DNA of 6,476 nt from an uncultured Bacteroidales bacterium. Its GTDB lineage: Bacteria; Bacteroidota; Bacteroidia; Bacteroidales; Lentimicrobiaceae. The stretch lies in NCBI GenBank assembly GCA_937864935.1, contig CALMDN010000001.1, positions 1 to 6,476 on the forward strand, written 5' to 3'. The number at the start of each line of letters is the position of its first letter. The stretch's first letter is position 1. Below, one piece after another: positions 1-6,476 of the stretch. The notes below the pieces were generated by a model. That model was given only the letters and a program-made list of their open reading frames with translations, did no database searches and had not been told where the DNA came from. Position numbers and translations under genes: made by a program.

Positions 1-374
1 AGCTGAACTCCGGATCAAACACCAGTTACAATTATGCCCGAGGCTACGGCGGATTTCTGATTGAACCCATTATCCTGCCAAAGAGTCCTGTGCACATTTC
101 CTTCCCGATATTGCTTGGTGGTGGCGGAATATCCTACAACAAACTCACCGATCTCGATTATCCTTATGAATATACCGACGTTTACATCGAGGATACCGAC
201 GCCTTTCTGATTGCCGAGCCCGGGATTGAGCTTGAAATGAATGTTGTCCGCTGGATGCGGGTTGGCGTTGGCGGAAGCTATCGTTTTACCACCTCCCTCG
301 GGCCCGAAAATTTCGATAGTGATCTGCTCAACGGCTTTTCGGCTGGCCTGTCGCTCAAGTTCGGAATGTTCTGA
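1..374 (+). CDS. C-terminal part of a probable outer-membrane beta-barrel protein (5' end outside window)
   Basis: The reading frame is open from position 3 to the TGA at 372-374 and gives the last 123 residues of a longer protein; the start lies upstream of the window. The visible part has short alternating hydrophobic/polar stretches rich in Gly and aromatics (GGFLIEPIIL, HISFPILLGGGGISY, FLIAEPGIELEMNVV, MRVGVGGSYRF, GFSAGLSLKFGMF), separated by acidic turn-like loops such as DLDYPYEYTD. The protein ends in Phe. This is the usual look of the last strands of an outer-membrane beta-barrel, where a terminal aromatic residue assists BAM-dependent insertion. No specific family is recognised and the function is unknown. 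GTG at 90-92 is an internal codon: the frame continues upstream without a stop. The gene is convergent with the Omp28-like gene and is followed by a strong hairpin. I am confident it is coding and moderately confident of the barrel assignment. Confidence 0.8.
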   Translation, partial: LNSGSNTSYNYARGYGGFLIEPIILPKSPVHISFPILLGGGGISYNKLTDLDYPYEYTDVYIEDTDAFLIAEPGIELEMNVVRWMRVGVGGSYRFTTSLGPENFDSDLLNGFSAGLSLKFGMF

Positions 375-415
375 TCTTGTCGCTGCTGACACAATCAGCT
401 TCCCTGAGGAGGGAA

Positions 416-466
416 ATGAAAGAGGCTGTCTTCACCGCCCGCGGGCAAAGAAGACAGCCTCTTCAT
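416..466. terminator. Probable bidirectional hairpin terminator between convergent genes
   Basis: The arms AAGAGGCTGTCTTC (420-433) and GAAGACAGCCTCTT (450-463) pair perfectly over 14 bp. The pairing extends to ATG/CAT at 416-418 and 464-466 across a single bulged A. The 16-base loop contains the self-complementary GCCCGCGGGC (437-446), which could form a smaller nested hairpin. The structure lies 42 bases after the stop of the plus-strand barrel gene and 22 bases beyond the stop of the minus-strand Omp28-like gene, where a shared terminator is expected. The downstream flanks are only moderately T-rich on either strand (TTCATTTATAA on plus, TTCATTTCCC on minus), so this is not a textbook U-tract terminator. 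Confidence 0.8.
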
Positions 467-487
467 TTATAAGAATTGAAAGGATTA

Positions 488-2590
488 TTACCTGACGATT
501 ACCAGTTTCTGAAGTTCTGAAGTCTGTTTGCCGGATACAACCCGGTAAAAATAAACACCTGGCCTGAAAGAATCAAGTTCAAGTTTTATCAGCGACTGCC
601 TGCTGTAACTTTTCTGAGCAATCAGACTTCCATCGGTACTGAACAGCTGAATCTGAATCTCTTCTGCTCCGGCAGTTACCGGTATCCAGGCGGAGGTCGT
701 TGCCGGATTCGGGTAACACCGGCCTGCACTCAGGGCGTTCATGGCGTTGTTGTAATCAACCCCGGTCATTTCGTCGGAGAGCCACTGCCTGCTCAGACCT
801 ATGATCTGGTTTCTCACCTCCGCATTGCTGAGCATCTCGAGGCCGATGCCAAAATATACCGAACGGTAATTTTCGCTTTCAAACCTGAGGGCAGCATGCT
901 TGGCGGTGGTGTTGTAGTCGAAAATAAGGTCAGCACCATCCAGGGCGTTGATTTCTTCAGGATACATGTTTCCGGCATAGACATCCAAAATGCTGCTCTG
1001 GGCAATTCCTCCGAAGATGGGGTCTGTGGCAACGGCAGTCAGTTTGTTGTTGGCCGATGATCCGTCACCAACAAATGCGGCCTTGAGGTAGTCGGTATAG
1101 AACTGTTGGGTTATGGCAGTACCGTTCGACCCGCTTTGTCCGCTCATAATGTCCCACCCGATATCCTGACCGGCAATGAAAATGTTGTGACCGGCATCCA
1201 TGAAATCCATCACGGCTTCGGCCTGGCTGTCGGAGAGCGCCGGGAAAGTCCATGCAATGTTCAGCCAGCAGGTGAAAACGTCCTGATAAGCGCTGGCATT
1301 GATCATGTCGCGCATCACATTGGCATTTACCACCGCATAGGCATCATTTCCTGAAGCCATGAATCCATCAAGATACACACCCTGATTGTTCACCGATTCC
1401 GGCCCGCCGGTGCCATTTACAAGCAGGTCGGTAACACCTGCAACAAGCATTACCCTGTACATTTTTTCCGGAGCCGAAGGGTTGTTCAGTGATTTCATTT
1501 TCAGGAGATATCCGGGAAAACCTGCAGATGGTCCGGGCATCACTTTGATGGTGACAGGCATTGCGGCTCCTTTGGTGAGGTCGATGGTAGAGCTGCCGGT
1601 ATATTCCACGCCATCGATGATGTATGAAGCCTGCCAGTCGGACGGTGAATTCTCATTAATAAGCTCAAAAACAAAGGGTTCTGTTCCATCGATGTTGCTG
1701 TTTGCTTCAACGGTAAAGGTGCGCTCAAACCCCTGGTAGCCTCGCTGTATGTAAGGCTCAGCCGAGGTGATGTTACCGATGTAGAGGTTGGTGCCTCCGA
1801 TGGCATCTACTTCATCAGCAGTATAGACTTCCTGGTGATCTTCTGCAACAAAGACCACAACCTTCATGTGCTCAACCACTGCCGGTACATTGTTGTAAGC
1901 TTCCGGAACCGTATAGCTGTAGGTTCTCGAAACCAGGGATCCGGCTGTGGTGGTGCTGACCTCGTCACCCCATTGTCCGGTGATCAGATGGCGCAGCATG
2001 TGCATGTGACGGTAATTGCTTCCGGCTCCGCCCCCGGTCTGGGGACCGTAAACGCTGTCCTGGATCAGGGCTACATTGATGAAATTGCTGGAAGCCGGTG
2101 CATCGGCGGTGTAATACAACTCTACCTGAATGCTCAGTTCGCGGCTTGCAGCGTTGTATGACGAAGCGATGCCGATGTTCACCGGTGACATCTCCTGCAT
2201 GATCTGATCACACGAAGCTGACCAGGAGCCCCGGTTGAGTGCGGTTGTACTTCCGGTGAATACATGGCGGTTAACCGTGCCTGAAGGGTAACCGGTAAGC
2301 CCGGTCTGACCGGCCAGGGCATCACCAAAAGCTGTCCTGTAATCGGGTTCACCGGCTGATGGCGATGCAAAGGAACCCTGGTGAATGGCAATCACACACG
2401 CGCGGCCCGGATTGTTGTCGAGTATCGACTGCGCAATGGCATGTCCGTCAGGACAATACGTGCAGTGTATCCCTGTGTATTCTTCGAGCAGGGCGTTTTT
2501 AGGTGTGGGGTCTGTACCTACCAGCACCTGTGCGTTCAGCAATGAAACCATTGCCGGAAACAATAACAAAAGAAGACTGAGTTTTTTCAT
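488..2590 (-). CDS. Omp28-related secreted protein with CXXC motif and T9SS type A sorting domain
   Basis: A 700-residue exported protein. Residues 1-20 form a signal peptide (MKKLSLLLLLFPAMVSLLNA), with no lipobox Cys. Residues 34-110 match the thioredoxin-like region of Omp28-related proteins: EEYTGIHCTYCPDGH with CXXC at Cys43 and Cys46, then GYPSGTVNR (100-108), whose Pro sits where thioredoxin folds carry a cis-Pro. Residues about 380-605 include DAGHNIFIAGQDIGWDIM (465-482), which resembles a class I amidotransferase-like Rossmann domain found in other secreted proteins; I see no catalytic triad. Residues about 624-700 (CYPNPATTS to QKLVIVR) are a T9SS type A sorting domain, which directs export across the outer membrane and is normally removed there. 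An in-frame ATG at 2642-2644 would add 18 residues, but only the ATG at 2588-2590 puts Lys-Lys and the hydrophobic core at the N-terminus. The redox role is inferred; the substrate is unknown. Confidence 0.92.
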   Translation of the reverse strand: MKKLSLLLLLFPAMVSLLNAQVLVGTDPTPKNALLEEYTGIHCTYCPDGHAIAQSILDNNPGRACVIAIHQGSFASPSAGEPDYRTAFGDALAGQTGLTGYPSGTVNRHVFTGSTTALNRGSWSASCDQIMQEMSPVNIGIASSYNAASRELSIQVELYYTADAPASSNFINVALIQDSVYGPQTGGGAGSNYRHMHMLRHLITGQWGDEVSTTTAGSLVSRTYSYTVPEAYNNVPAVVEHMKVVVFVAEDHQEVYTADEVDAIGGTNLYIGNITSAEPYIQRGYQGFERTFTVEANSNIDGTEPFVFELINENSPSDWQASYIIDGVEYTGSSTIDLTKGAAMPVTIKVMPGPSAGFPGYLLKMKSLNNPSAPEKMYRVMLVAGVTDLLVNGTGGPESVNNQGVYLDGFMASGNDAYAVVNANVMRDMINASAYQDVFTCWLNIAWTFPALSDSQAEAVMDFMDAGHNIFIAGQDIGWDIMSGQSGSNGTAITQQFYTDYLKAAFVGDGSSANNKLTAVATDPIFGGIAQSSILDVYAGNMYPEEINALDGADLIFDYNTTAKHAALRFESENYRSVYFGIGLEMLSNAEVRNQIIGLSRQWLSDEMTGVDYNNAMNALSAGRCYPNPATTSAWIPVTAGAEEIQIQLFSTDGSLIAQKSYSRQSLIKLELDSFRPGVYFYRVVSGKQTSELQKLVIVR

Positions 2591-2965
2591 GTTGCTGATG
2601 TTAATCGTGAGTTGGCTGTTTGTGCAAATGTGCAAAAACTTCATAAGAAAATTTATTATTTGATTGCGAAACTTTAACTTAGAAGAATAATCAGGCCGGT
2701 TTAAATCCGCTCAAATCAAAAGATGCCTTACGGAAATAATTCATCCAGATGTGGGCACTTGCGGTTTTCATGTTCAGGATTTCCTGCCTCCTGGTAAGTT
2801 TCATGAACGGAAAGGCGGGAGTCGTTAATCATACCGGGCTTTATGGCTGTGCATCGCAGGCTGTTTCTGATGCTGGAATCTATCGCCTGTCCTGAGGACA
2901 TCCGTGGGGCTATTCAGCAATGAAAATTTTTTTCCGCACGGTAGAAAAAGTGCAGGAAGGGGGAT
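2591..2965. other. Intergenic gap between the two minus-strand T9SS cargo genes
   Basis: This 375-base gap separates the stop of the propeller gene from the start of the Omp28-like gene, too far for tight translational coupling. I found no convincing terminator for the propeller gene. The best minus-strand structures are a 5-bp stem TGTCC/GGACA (2888-2900) and a TTTTTC/GAAAAA pairing near 2930-2947, both weak. The part next to the Omp28-like start (2591-2690) is AT-rich and probably holds its promoter. The nearest -7 match on the minus strand is TAAATTTT, without a well-spaced -33 element, so no promoter is called. Most of the remainder is the small-ORF block annotated separately. Confidence 0.6.
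2691..2904. other. Block of overlapping small open frames; possible interspersed repeat, small gene or gene relic
   Basis: Three short frames overlap here. On the plus strand, 2749-2895 encodes 48 residues beginning MWALAVFMFRISCLLVSF, hydrophobic enough for a single membrane segment, and ending in SDAGIYRLS. On the minus strand, 2728-2901 encodes 57 polar residues beginning MSSGQAIDSSIRNS and ending in HLDELFP. A second minus-strand frame, 2691-2804, encodes 37 residues beginning MKLTRRQEILNMKTASAH. Frames this short are expected by chance at this base composition, and none has a recognisable domain or a clear ribosome binding site. The segment is less AT-rich than the 2591-2690 flank, so it may be an inserted or decayed piece. 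I cannot say which frame, if any, is translated. Confidence 0.3.
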
Positions 2966-4597
2966 TTATCTTGCAATAACCAGTTTCCGTATGGCAGGCA
3001 ACCTGTTGTCAGCTTTGTAAAGGCAGGCATAAACGCCGGTGGTAAGGCTGCTGATATCAATTTGGATATCTGTTTGATGGCGAATACTTTGGCAATAAAC
3101 GACCTCGCCGGTCAGGCTGAAGATTTCAATGATGCCCTCCTCAGTCCCGGACTTCAGGGAAAAGATGAAGCAGTTGCCTGCAGGATTGGGATAGATGATG
3201 TAATCCCCGGGCTTGATGATTCCGTTGTCTGCATCGTTCAGGTCTGCGAATTTTAGGATCACGACATCTGAGGAATTGATCTGCTGATAGTTGTCGGTTC
3301 TGCCTGCAATGTATGCGCTGCCATCTTCAGCTACAGTCACTGCTTTGCCCTGATCATGGTAATTCCCCTGTCCGTTGTACCGGTGTATCCATTGTTCTTC
3401 GCCCAGCGGATTGTATTTGATGGTGAGTACGTCGGTAGTGGAAATAAAGGGGGATGGAGCATTTTCACTATATCCGGTAACAAAAACATTTCCATGCTGA
3501 TCAACCGCTACCGATTGGGCATAATCGTTGTAATTGTCAGGTCCGTTGTAGCGTGCCACCCATTCCTGATCTCCTTCGTTGTTGTATTTGATTGTCAGGT
3601 AATCGTAGTTGAAGCCAGTGCCGGCGCTGTAGCCAGTAACATAAACATTCCCGGCATGGTCGGTAACCATGCCGGTAGCTTTATCTGAAGAGTTTCCTGG
3701 ACCGTTGTATCTGGCGACCCATTGGAGTGTTCCGGCAGAATCATATTTCAGGGTAGCAAAATCATCGCCGTTTCCCCAGCTGGTGCCGGTAACAAAAACA
3801 TTGCGAGCAGCATCCAGTGCAACGGCGCAGGCCCTGTCCTCGTCGCTGCCGCTTCCGTTGTAGATGCGTAACCATGCAGTATCACCGTAGGGTGTGTATT
3901 TGATTGTGGCATAATTGTACCTCACTTCAACAGGTCCCTCCATATACCCGGTAACATAGGTATAGCCAGAGTTGTCGGTTGCTAAGGCTGTTGCCCTGTC
4001 GTTGGGCAACCCTGAGCCTCCGGCCCTGGCTGTCCAGAGGGTATCGCCTGCCGGACTGTATTTTATGGTGGCAAAGTCGGTCCAGTTGGTGCTGGAATAC
4101 CCGGCACTGGAACCGGTAACCAGGACATTTCCTGCCTTGTCAACAGCAATAGCGGTAGCGTAGTCATCATCATCCGAGCCCAATCCCCTGTAATAACTTT
4201 TCCATACTTCCACGCCTCCTGACCTAAGCATAACTGTGACAAAGTCTTTGTTTGTCTGCCCTTCATCGCTGAACCCGGTAACATATACATTTCCCTCGTC
4301 GTCGGTAGCAATTGCATTGAAAGCATCATCCCAATTGCCCGATCCCGAGTGTACCATGGCCCACTGGAAATCTCCGTCTCCATTGTATTTCACTACAAGC
4401 CCGTCGGTGGTATTGGATGCAGGATTCACACCAGCACCTGACACCAGAACATTCCCTTCCTTGTCGGTAGTTATCGCGGTACTGAAATCTCCTGCTGCCA
4501 GAGGGCTGTTGTACACAACACTCCATTCCGGGTTAACCTGGGAAGCAGCACTCCAGACTATACACAGTATGGAAACAACAATACAGAATCTTTTCAT
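2966..4597 (-). CDS. Secreted SBBP-type beta-propeller protein with T9SS type A sorting domain
   Basis: A 543-residue exported protein. Residues 1-20 (MKRFCIVVSILCIVWSAASQ) are a signal peptide. Residues 25-454 are eight tandem units of 51-57 residues, each starting with Trp and following the plan W-x-x-x-Y-N-G-x-G-x-x-x-D, then A-x-A-V-D-x-x-G-N-V-Y-V-T-G, then D-F-x-T-I-K-Y-x-x-x-G. This is the SBBP (beta-propeller repeat) pattern, and eight units suggest an eight-bladed propeller. Residues about 469-543 (YPNPAGNC to RKLVIAR) are a T9SS type A sorting domain, so the propeller is expected to be released or anchored at the cell surface. No catalytic residues are evident; a binding or scaffolding role is inferred from the fold. 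The start at 4595-4597 is the Met that gives an intact signal peptide, and a promoter-like sequence lies about 38 bases upstream. It is transcribed towards the Omp28-like gene. Confidence 0.93.
   Translation of the reverse strand: MKRFCIVVSILCIVWSAASQVNPEWSVVYNSPLAAGDFSTAITTDKEGNVLVSGAGVNPASNTTDGLVVKYNGDGDFQWAMVHSGSGNWDDAFNAIATDDEGNVYVTGFSDEGQTNKDFVTVMLRSGGVEVWKSYYRGLGSDDDDYATAIAVDKAGNVLVTGSSAGYSSTNWTDFATIKYSPAGDTLWTARAGGSGLPNDRATALATDNSGYTYVTGYMEGPVEVRYNYATIKYTPYGDTAWLRIYNGSGSDEDRACAVALDAARNVFVTGTSWGNGDDFATLKYDSAGTLQWVARYNGPGNSSDKATGMVTDHAGNVYVTGYSAGTGFNYDYLTIKYNNEGDQEWVARYNGPDNYNDYAQSVAVDQHGNVFVTGYSENAPSPFISTTDVLTIKYNPLGEEQWIHRYNGQGNYHDQGKAVTVAEDGSAYIAGRTDNYQQINSSDVVILKFADLNDADNGIIKPGDYIIYPNPAGNCFIFSLKSGTEEGIIEIFSLTGEVVYCQSIRHQTDIQIDISSLTTGVYACLYKADNRLPAIRKLVIAR
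3236..4525 (-). repeat. Eight tandem SBBP propeller repeats (intragenic)
   Basis: Unit boundaries in protein residues are 25-78, 79-131, 132-187, 188-241, 242-292, 293-345, 346-402 and 403-454, each opening at a Trp. Units 5 to 8 share the near-identical opening W-x-x-[RI]-Y-N-G, and units 2, 6 and 7 share GNV[YF]VTG[FY]S. Unit 1 and unit 8 are the most diverged, as expected for edge blades. The similarity is visible in the DNA: on the plus strand variants of CCGGTAACATAAACATTTCC recur about every 155-170 bases. Such repeats can cause slippage or recombination and copy-number change between strains. Confidence 0.9.
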
Positions 4598-5277
4598 GAT
4601 ATTTCGTATTGGTAATTACCCGGTATTGCGACATTAAATATACGAATAAACCGGATATCCAAGAGCAGTTCGTGAAATTGTTCATTGCTGTGAAGCTGTG
4701 AAAACCAATTGTTTCCATACCAGCAGGCAAGCTCTGAAAAATTATTGTCCCTGGCCATCTTTCCGTTCGGAAAACTGCTTTTTGAAGATTTCTTTTTCGA
4801 AATTTCAAGGTCCCTGCAAATTAAAAATGACTTAAAAATTTGGCAGAAACGACGATAATGAGTATTAATTTATTATATTTCGTACATCTTAGGGATGTTG
4901 TGTTTAAACTTTTATCTCATCACCTTGTTTAGTTATTGTCGTTACGGTTCAGCCTTTTCTTTACCGTTACTTCAATTGTGTATGATACCCGCAAAACCCC
5001 TGCTGGTAAATGTTTATAGAATTTATTCTGCAGTAAATACTACCATCTCTATCTGATTTCTGATCCCTGGTCGCTGCCAGACCTTCCAATGAAAATTTTC
5101 TGCAGGCAAAGATTGGCCTGACGCAAGTTGTGGAAAATTTTGTAAGCTGCTGTATTGTTTGCAGACCTGCTTGCGGAAGCCCCTTTCAGATTTCTGATTA
5201 ATAAGTATTTAAACATTTTATCCGATGCACTAATCGCAAAGATTATTGTAGAGTTCAGTATCCAAAAATTTAACACC
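4598..5277. other. AT-rich divergent intergenic region, no gene supported
   Basis: This 680-base stretch separates the divergently transcribed propeller and repeat-protein genes. The core (about 4800-4900) is very AT-rich, with TAAAAATTTGG at 4833-4843 and TATATTTC at 4874-4881, the latter a 7 of 8 match to the Bacteroidetes -7 consensus on the plus strand but with no suitably spaced -33 box. Two short direct repeats are present: GATTTCTGAT at 5055-5064 and 5189-5198, and GAAAATTTT at 5091-5099 and 5133-5141. A weak -7-like TATTGTTTG (5153-5161) could serve the plus-strand gene but has one extra base in its spacer. I see no tRNA, riboswitch or strong hairpin. The length leaves room for regulation or an untranslated small RNA, but nothing demonstrates one. 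Confidence 0.6.
4635..4663 (-). promoter_or_regulatory. Candidate Bacteroidetes-type promoter for the propeller gene
   Basis: On the minus strand, TATATTTA (4635-4642) matches 7 of 8 positions of the Bacteroidetes -7 box TATATTTG and all fixed positions of TAnnTTTG except the last. CTTG (4660-4663), 3 of 4 matches to the -33 TTTG, lies 17 bases upstream, at the short end of the usual spacing. The -7 box ends 37 bases before the ATG at 4595-4597, giving an untranslated leader of roughly 30 bases. The placement is good but the motifs are short and imperfect. Confidence 0.5.
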
Positions 5278-6476
5278 ATGAAAAATCTCTTTACAAGCCT
5301 GGTTGGAGCAATGCTGGTTATTCTGGCCATTTTACCGGTTGTGGTTCATTCACAGATAGTATCTGCTCCCGGCGGCGGATTGTGGAATACACCTTCAACC
5401 TGGATAGGCGGAACCGTACCCACAGCTGCCACAGATGTGATCATTAATTCTACAGTTTCTGTGAACGGAGGTTCATGCCGGAACCTGCAGGTGAATGCCG
5501 GGGGGCTGCTTCAGAATAGTCCGGCAAGTTCCTACAACCTCTTTGTTAACGGCACTCTCGTCAACAATGGTACCATCGCAAACAACATCAACTATGGCCT
5601 GATTGTATATGTCACCGGGAATTTTACCAACAACGGATCGATGTCGAACAATACCATCACCCTTAACGGAACCTCCAACCAGCAGATCTCATCAGGCCCA
5701 ACCATGAGCATAGCAAATTTTACAAAGAATACAACCAATGGCAGGGCAATCGCAGTCACAAGCCTGAGCTTTACAGGAACTGTTCTGAGTCTCAATACCG
5801 ATACCCTTGAGCTTGCCGGCAGCAGTGAGCTGACCATGGACGGAGGCTATATTACCAACGGAGTTATTTATAAATCGTCGTTGCCTGCGCTGAAACTGAC
5901 CGCCGGAAATGGTACTTACGCCACATCGGTTACTGTAACCTCACCTCAGACTGAGTTTTACGGATCAATGCAGTTTTTCGGAAGTAACAATTACTTCAGG
6001 GACAATTTCATCAACTACGGTATCCTTGAGAATTATCCTACCACAACCTACACCCTGAACATAGCCGGTAACATAACCAATTTCGGAACAATCAGGAACA
6101 GCTCAAGCTATTTATTCAATGTGAACATAACCGGTAATGTAGCCAACCATGGCACCTGGGATAACAATCAGATGATACTTTCGGGTAACAACAATCAGGA
6201 AATTTCCATGACTCAGGCTGTTACCTGCACGCAACTGCAGCGCTATCTGAGTGCCGGACGCGTGAAGGCAACCTCTGCCCTTGAATTTGAAGGTACTGAA
6301 ATCATACTCAGCGGAGATACACTTGAGTTTACCACCGGCAGTGCACTTACCCTGAATGGAGGAAATCTCTACAATGGTGTGGTCCTCAAACAGGCTTTGC
6401 CTGCACTGGTGCTGAGCAACAGCAATGGTACCTACTATCATTTAATTAACGTGAACGCGGTCGAAGCCACCCTCGA
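5278..6476 (+). CDS. N-terminal part of a large secreted repeat protein (3' end outside window)
   Basis: The frame is open from the ATG at 5278 to the window edge, giving 399 residues with no stop. Residues 1-26 (MKNLFTSLVGAMLVILAILP then VVVHSQ) are a signal peptide. Residues 33-70 contain GGLWNTPSTWIGGTVPTAATD, then VIIN and SVNGG, an N-terminal module resembling the W-x-x-P-x-T-W-x-G-G-x-x-P pattern of large Bacteroidetes surface proteins. From about residue 86 the chain is Asn/Thr/Gly-rich with short beta-like strands and recurring N-x-G motifs (VNNGTI, TNNGSM, TNFGTI, ANHGTW), suggesting a beta-solenoid or similar stacked fold. Residues 86-257 are repeated from 258 onward with no gap. 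A T9SS sorting domain is likely beyond the window but not seen. Function is unknown; an adhesin or surface-layer role is only a guess. It is divergent from the propeller gene. No upstream in-frame start gives a better signal peptide. Confidence 0.88.
   Translation, partial: MKNLFTSLVGAMLVILAILPVVVHSQIVSAPGGGLWNTPSTWIGGTVPTAATDVIINSTVSVNGGSCRNLQVNAGGLLQNSPASSYNLFVNGTLVNNGTIANNINYGLIVYVTGNFTNNGSMSNNTITLNGTSNQQISSGPTMSIANFTKNTTNGRAIAVTSLSFTGTVLSLNTDTLELAGSSELTMDGGYITNGVIYKSSLPALKLTAGNGTYATSVTVTSPQTEFYGSMQFFGSNNYFRDNFINYGILENYPTTTYTLNIAGNITNFGTIRNSSSYLFNVNITGNVANHGTWDNNQMILSGNNNQEISMTQAVTCTQLQRYLSAGRVKATSALEFEGTEIILSGDTLEFTTGSALTLNGGNLYNGVVLKQALPALVLSNSNGTYYHLINVNAVEATL
5533..6476 (+). repeat. 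Gapless 172-residue tandem duplication (second copy truncated by window end)
   Basis: Copy 1 spans codons 86-257 (5533-6048) and copy 2 begins at codon 258 (6049) and continues past the window. Landmarks keep a constant offset of 172 residues (516 bases): GTI at 98 and 270, TGN at 113 and 285, the pair NQQIS/NQEIS at 134 and 306, DTLE at 175 and 347, LPAL at 202 and 374, and NGTY at 211 and 383. Over residues 86-138 against 258-310, I count 23 identities in 53 with no gap. The divergence shows an old duplication, and the constant length indicates that each unit is a structural module. Confidence 0.9.

Noticed and set aside
15..392. 125-codon minus-strand open frame antisense to the barrel gene
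   Set aside because: It overlaps the plus-strand frame that has clear beta-barrel features, has no recognisable domain, and its product lacks a signal or domain pattern. It is a shadow frame.
2591..2644. 18-residue N-terminal extension of the Omp28-like protein from the ATG at 2642-2644
   Set aside because: It would bury the Lys-Lys plus hydrophobic core of the signal peptide behind a polar segment. The internal ATG at 2588-2590 gives a standard signal peptide.
2920..2965. Possible terminator after the propeller gene
   Set aside because: The GCAC/GTGC and TTTTTC/GAAAAA pairings are short, AT-rich and mutually exclusive, so no stable hairpin followed by a U-tract is supported.
3236..4525. 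CRISPR-like regular repeats
   Set aside because: The regularly spaced similar DNA segments are degenerate, in frame and encode propeller units, without identical repeats or unique spacers.
4533..4808. 91-codon minus-strand frame covering the start of the propeller gene and its upstream region
   Set aside because: It runs out of frame through the propeller signal peptide codons and over the candidate promoter, and it has no domain-like pattern.
4839..4881. Full -33/-7 promoter made of TTTG (4839-4842) and TATATTTC (4874-4881)
   Set aside because: The 31-base spacing is well outside the usual range of about 17-23, so only the -7-like box is noted.
5049..5330. 93-codon minus-strand frame antisense to the start of the repeat-protein gene
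   Set aside because: It overlaps the signal peptide codons of the plus-strand gene and has no domain or conserved pattern that I recognise.
6112..6441. 109-codon minus-strand frame inside the repeat-protein gene
   Set aside because: The plus-strand frame here holds the second 172-residue copy in register, which shows the plus strand is the coding one.

Overview
The window looks like a chromosomal segment from a member of the Bacteroidetes (Bacteroidota). Two complete proteins end in type IX secretion (T9SS) type A sorting domains, with near-identical tails KLVIVR and KLVIAR. The start regions lack clear Shine-Dalgarno sequences, one candidate promoter has the phylum's TAnnTTTG-like -7 element, and the cargo families (Omp28-related, SBBP beta-propeller) are typical of the phylum. 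A more exact placement (for example Bacteroidales) would be a guess.

Layout. (1) Positions 1-374, plus strand: the 3' end of a gene whose product looks like an outer-membrane beta-barrel. (2) Positions 416-466: a strong hairpin between convergent genes, probably a bidirectional terminator. (3) Positions 488-2590, minus strand: a 700-residue Omp28-related protein with an N-terminal CXXC thioredoxin-like region, a probable amidotransferase-like Rossmann region and a T9SS tail. (4) Positions 2591-2965: a 375-base gap holding a block with overlapping small open frames on both strands, possibly an interspersed repeat or a gene relic. (5) Positions 2966-4597, minus strand: a 543-residue secreted beta-propeller protein with eight W-to-W repeats and a T9SS tail. 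(6) Positions 4598-5277: a 680-base AT-rich divergent intergenic region with a candidate promoter for the propeller gene. (7) Positions 5278-6476, plus strand: the first 399 residues of a large secreted repeat protein that runs off the end. It has a WNTPSTW-type N-terminal module and a gapless 172-residue internal tandem duplication.

All four recognisable genes encode envelope or exported proteins. The two complete ones are evident T9SS cargo and the last is probably cargo too, although its C-terminus lies outside the window. The common theme is surface display or secretion. Nothing here shows a shared biochemical pathway, and the two minus-strand genes are separated widely enough that they need not form one operon. 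I see no tRNA, rRNA, CRISPR array, transposase or phage gene. The least explained items are the 2691-2904 block and the 172-residue repeat protein.
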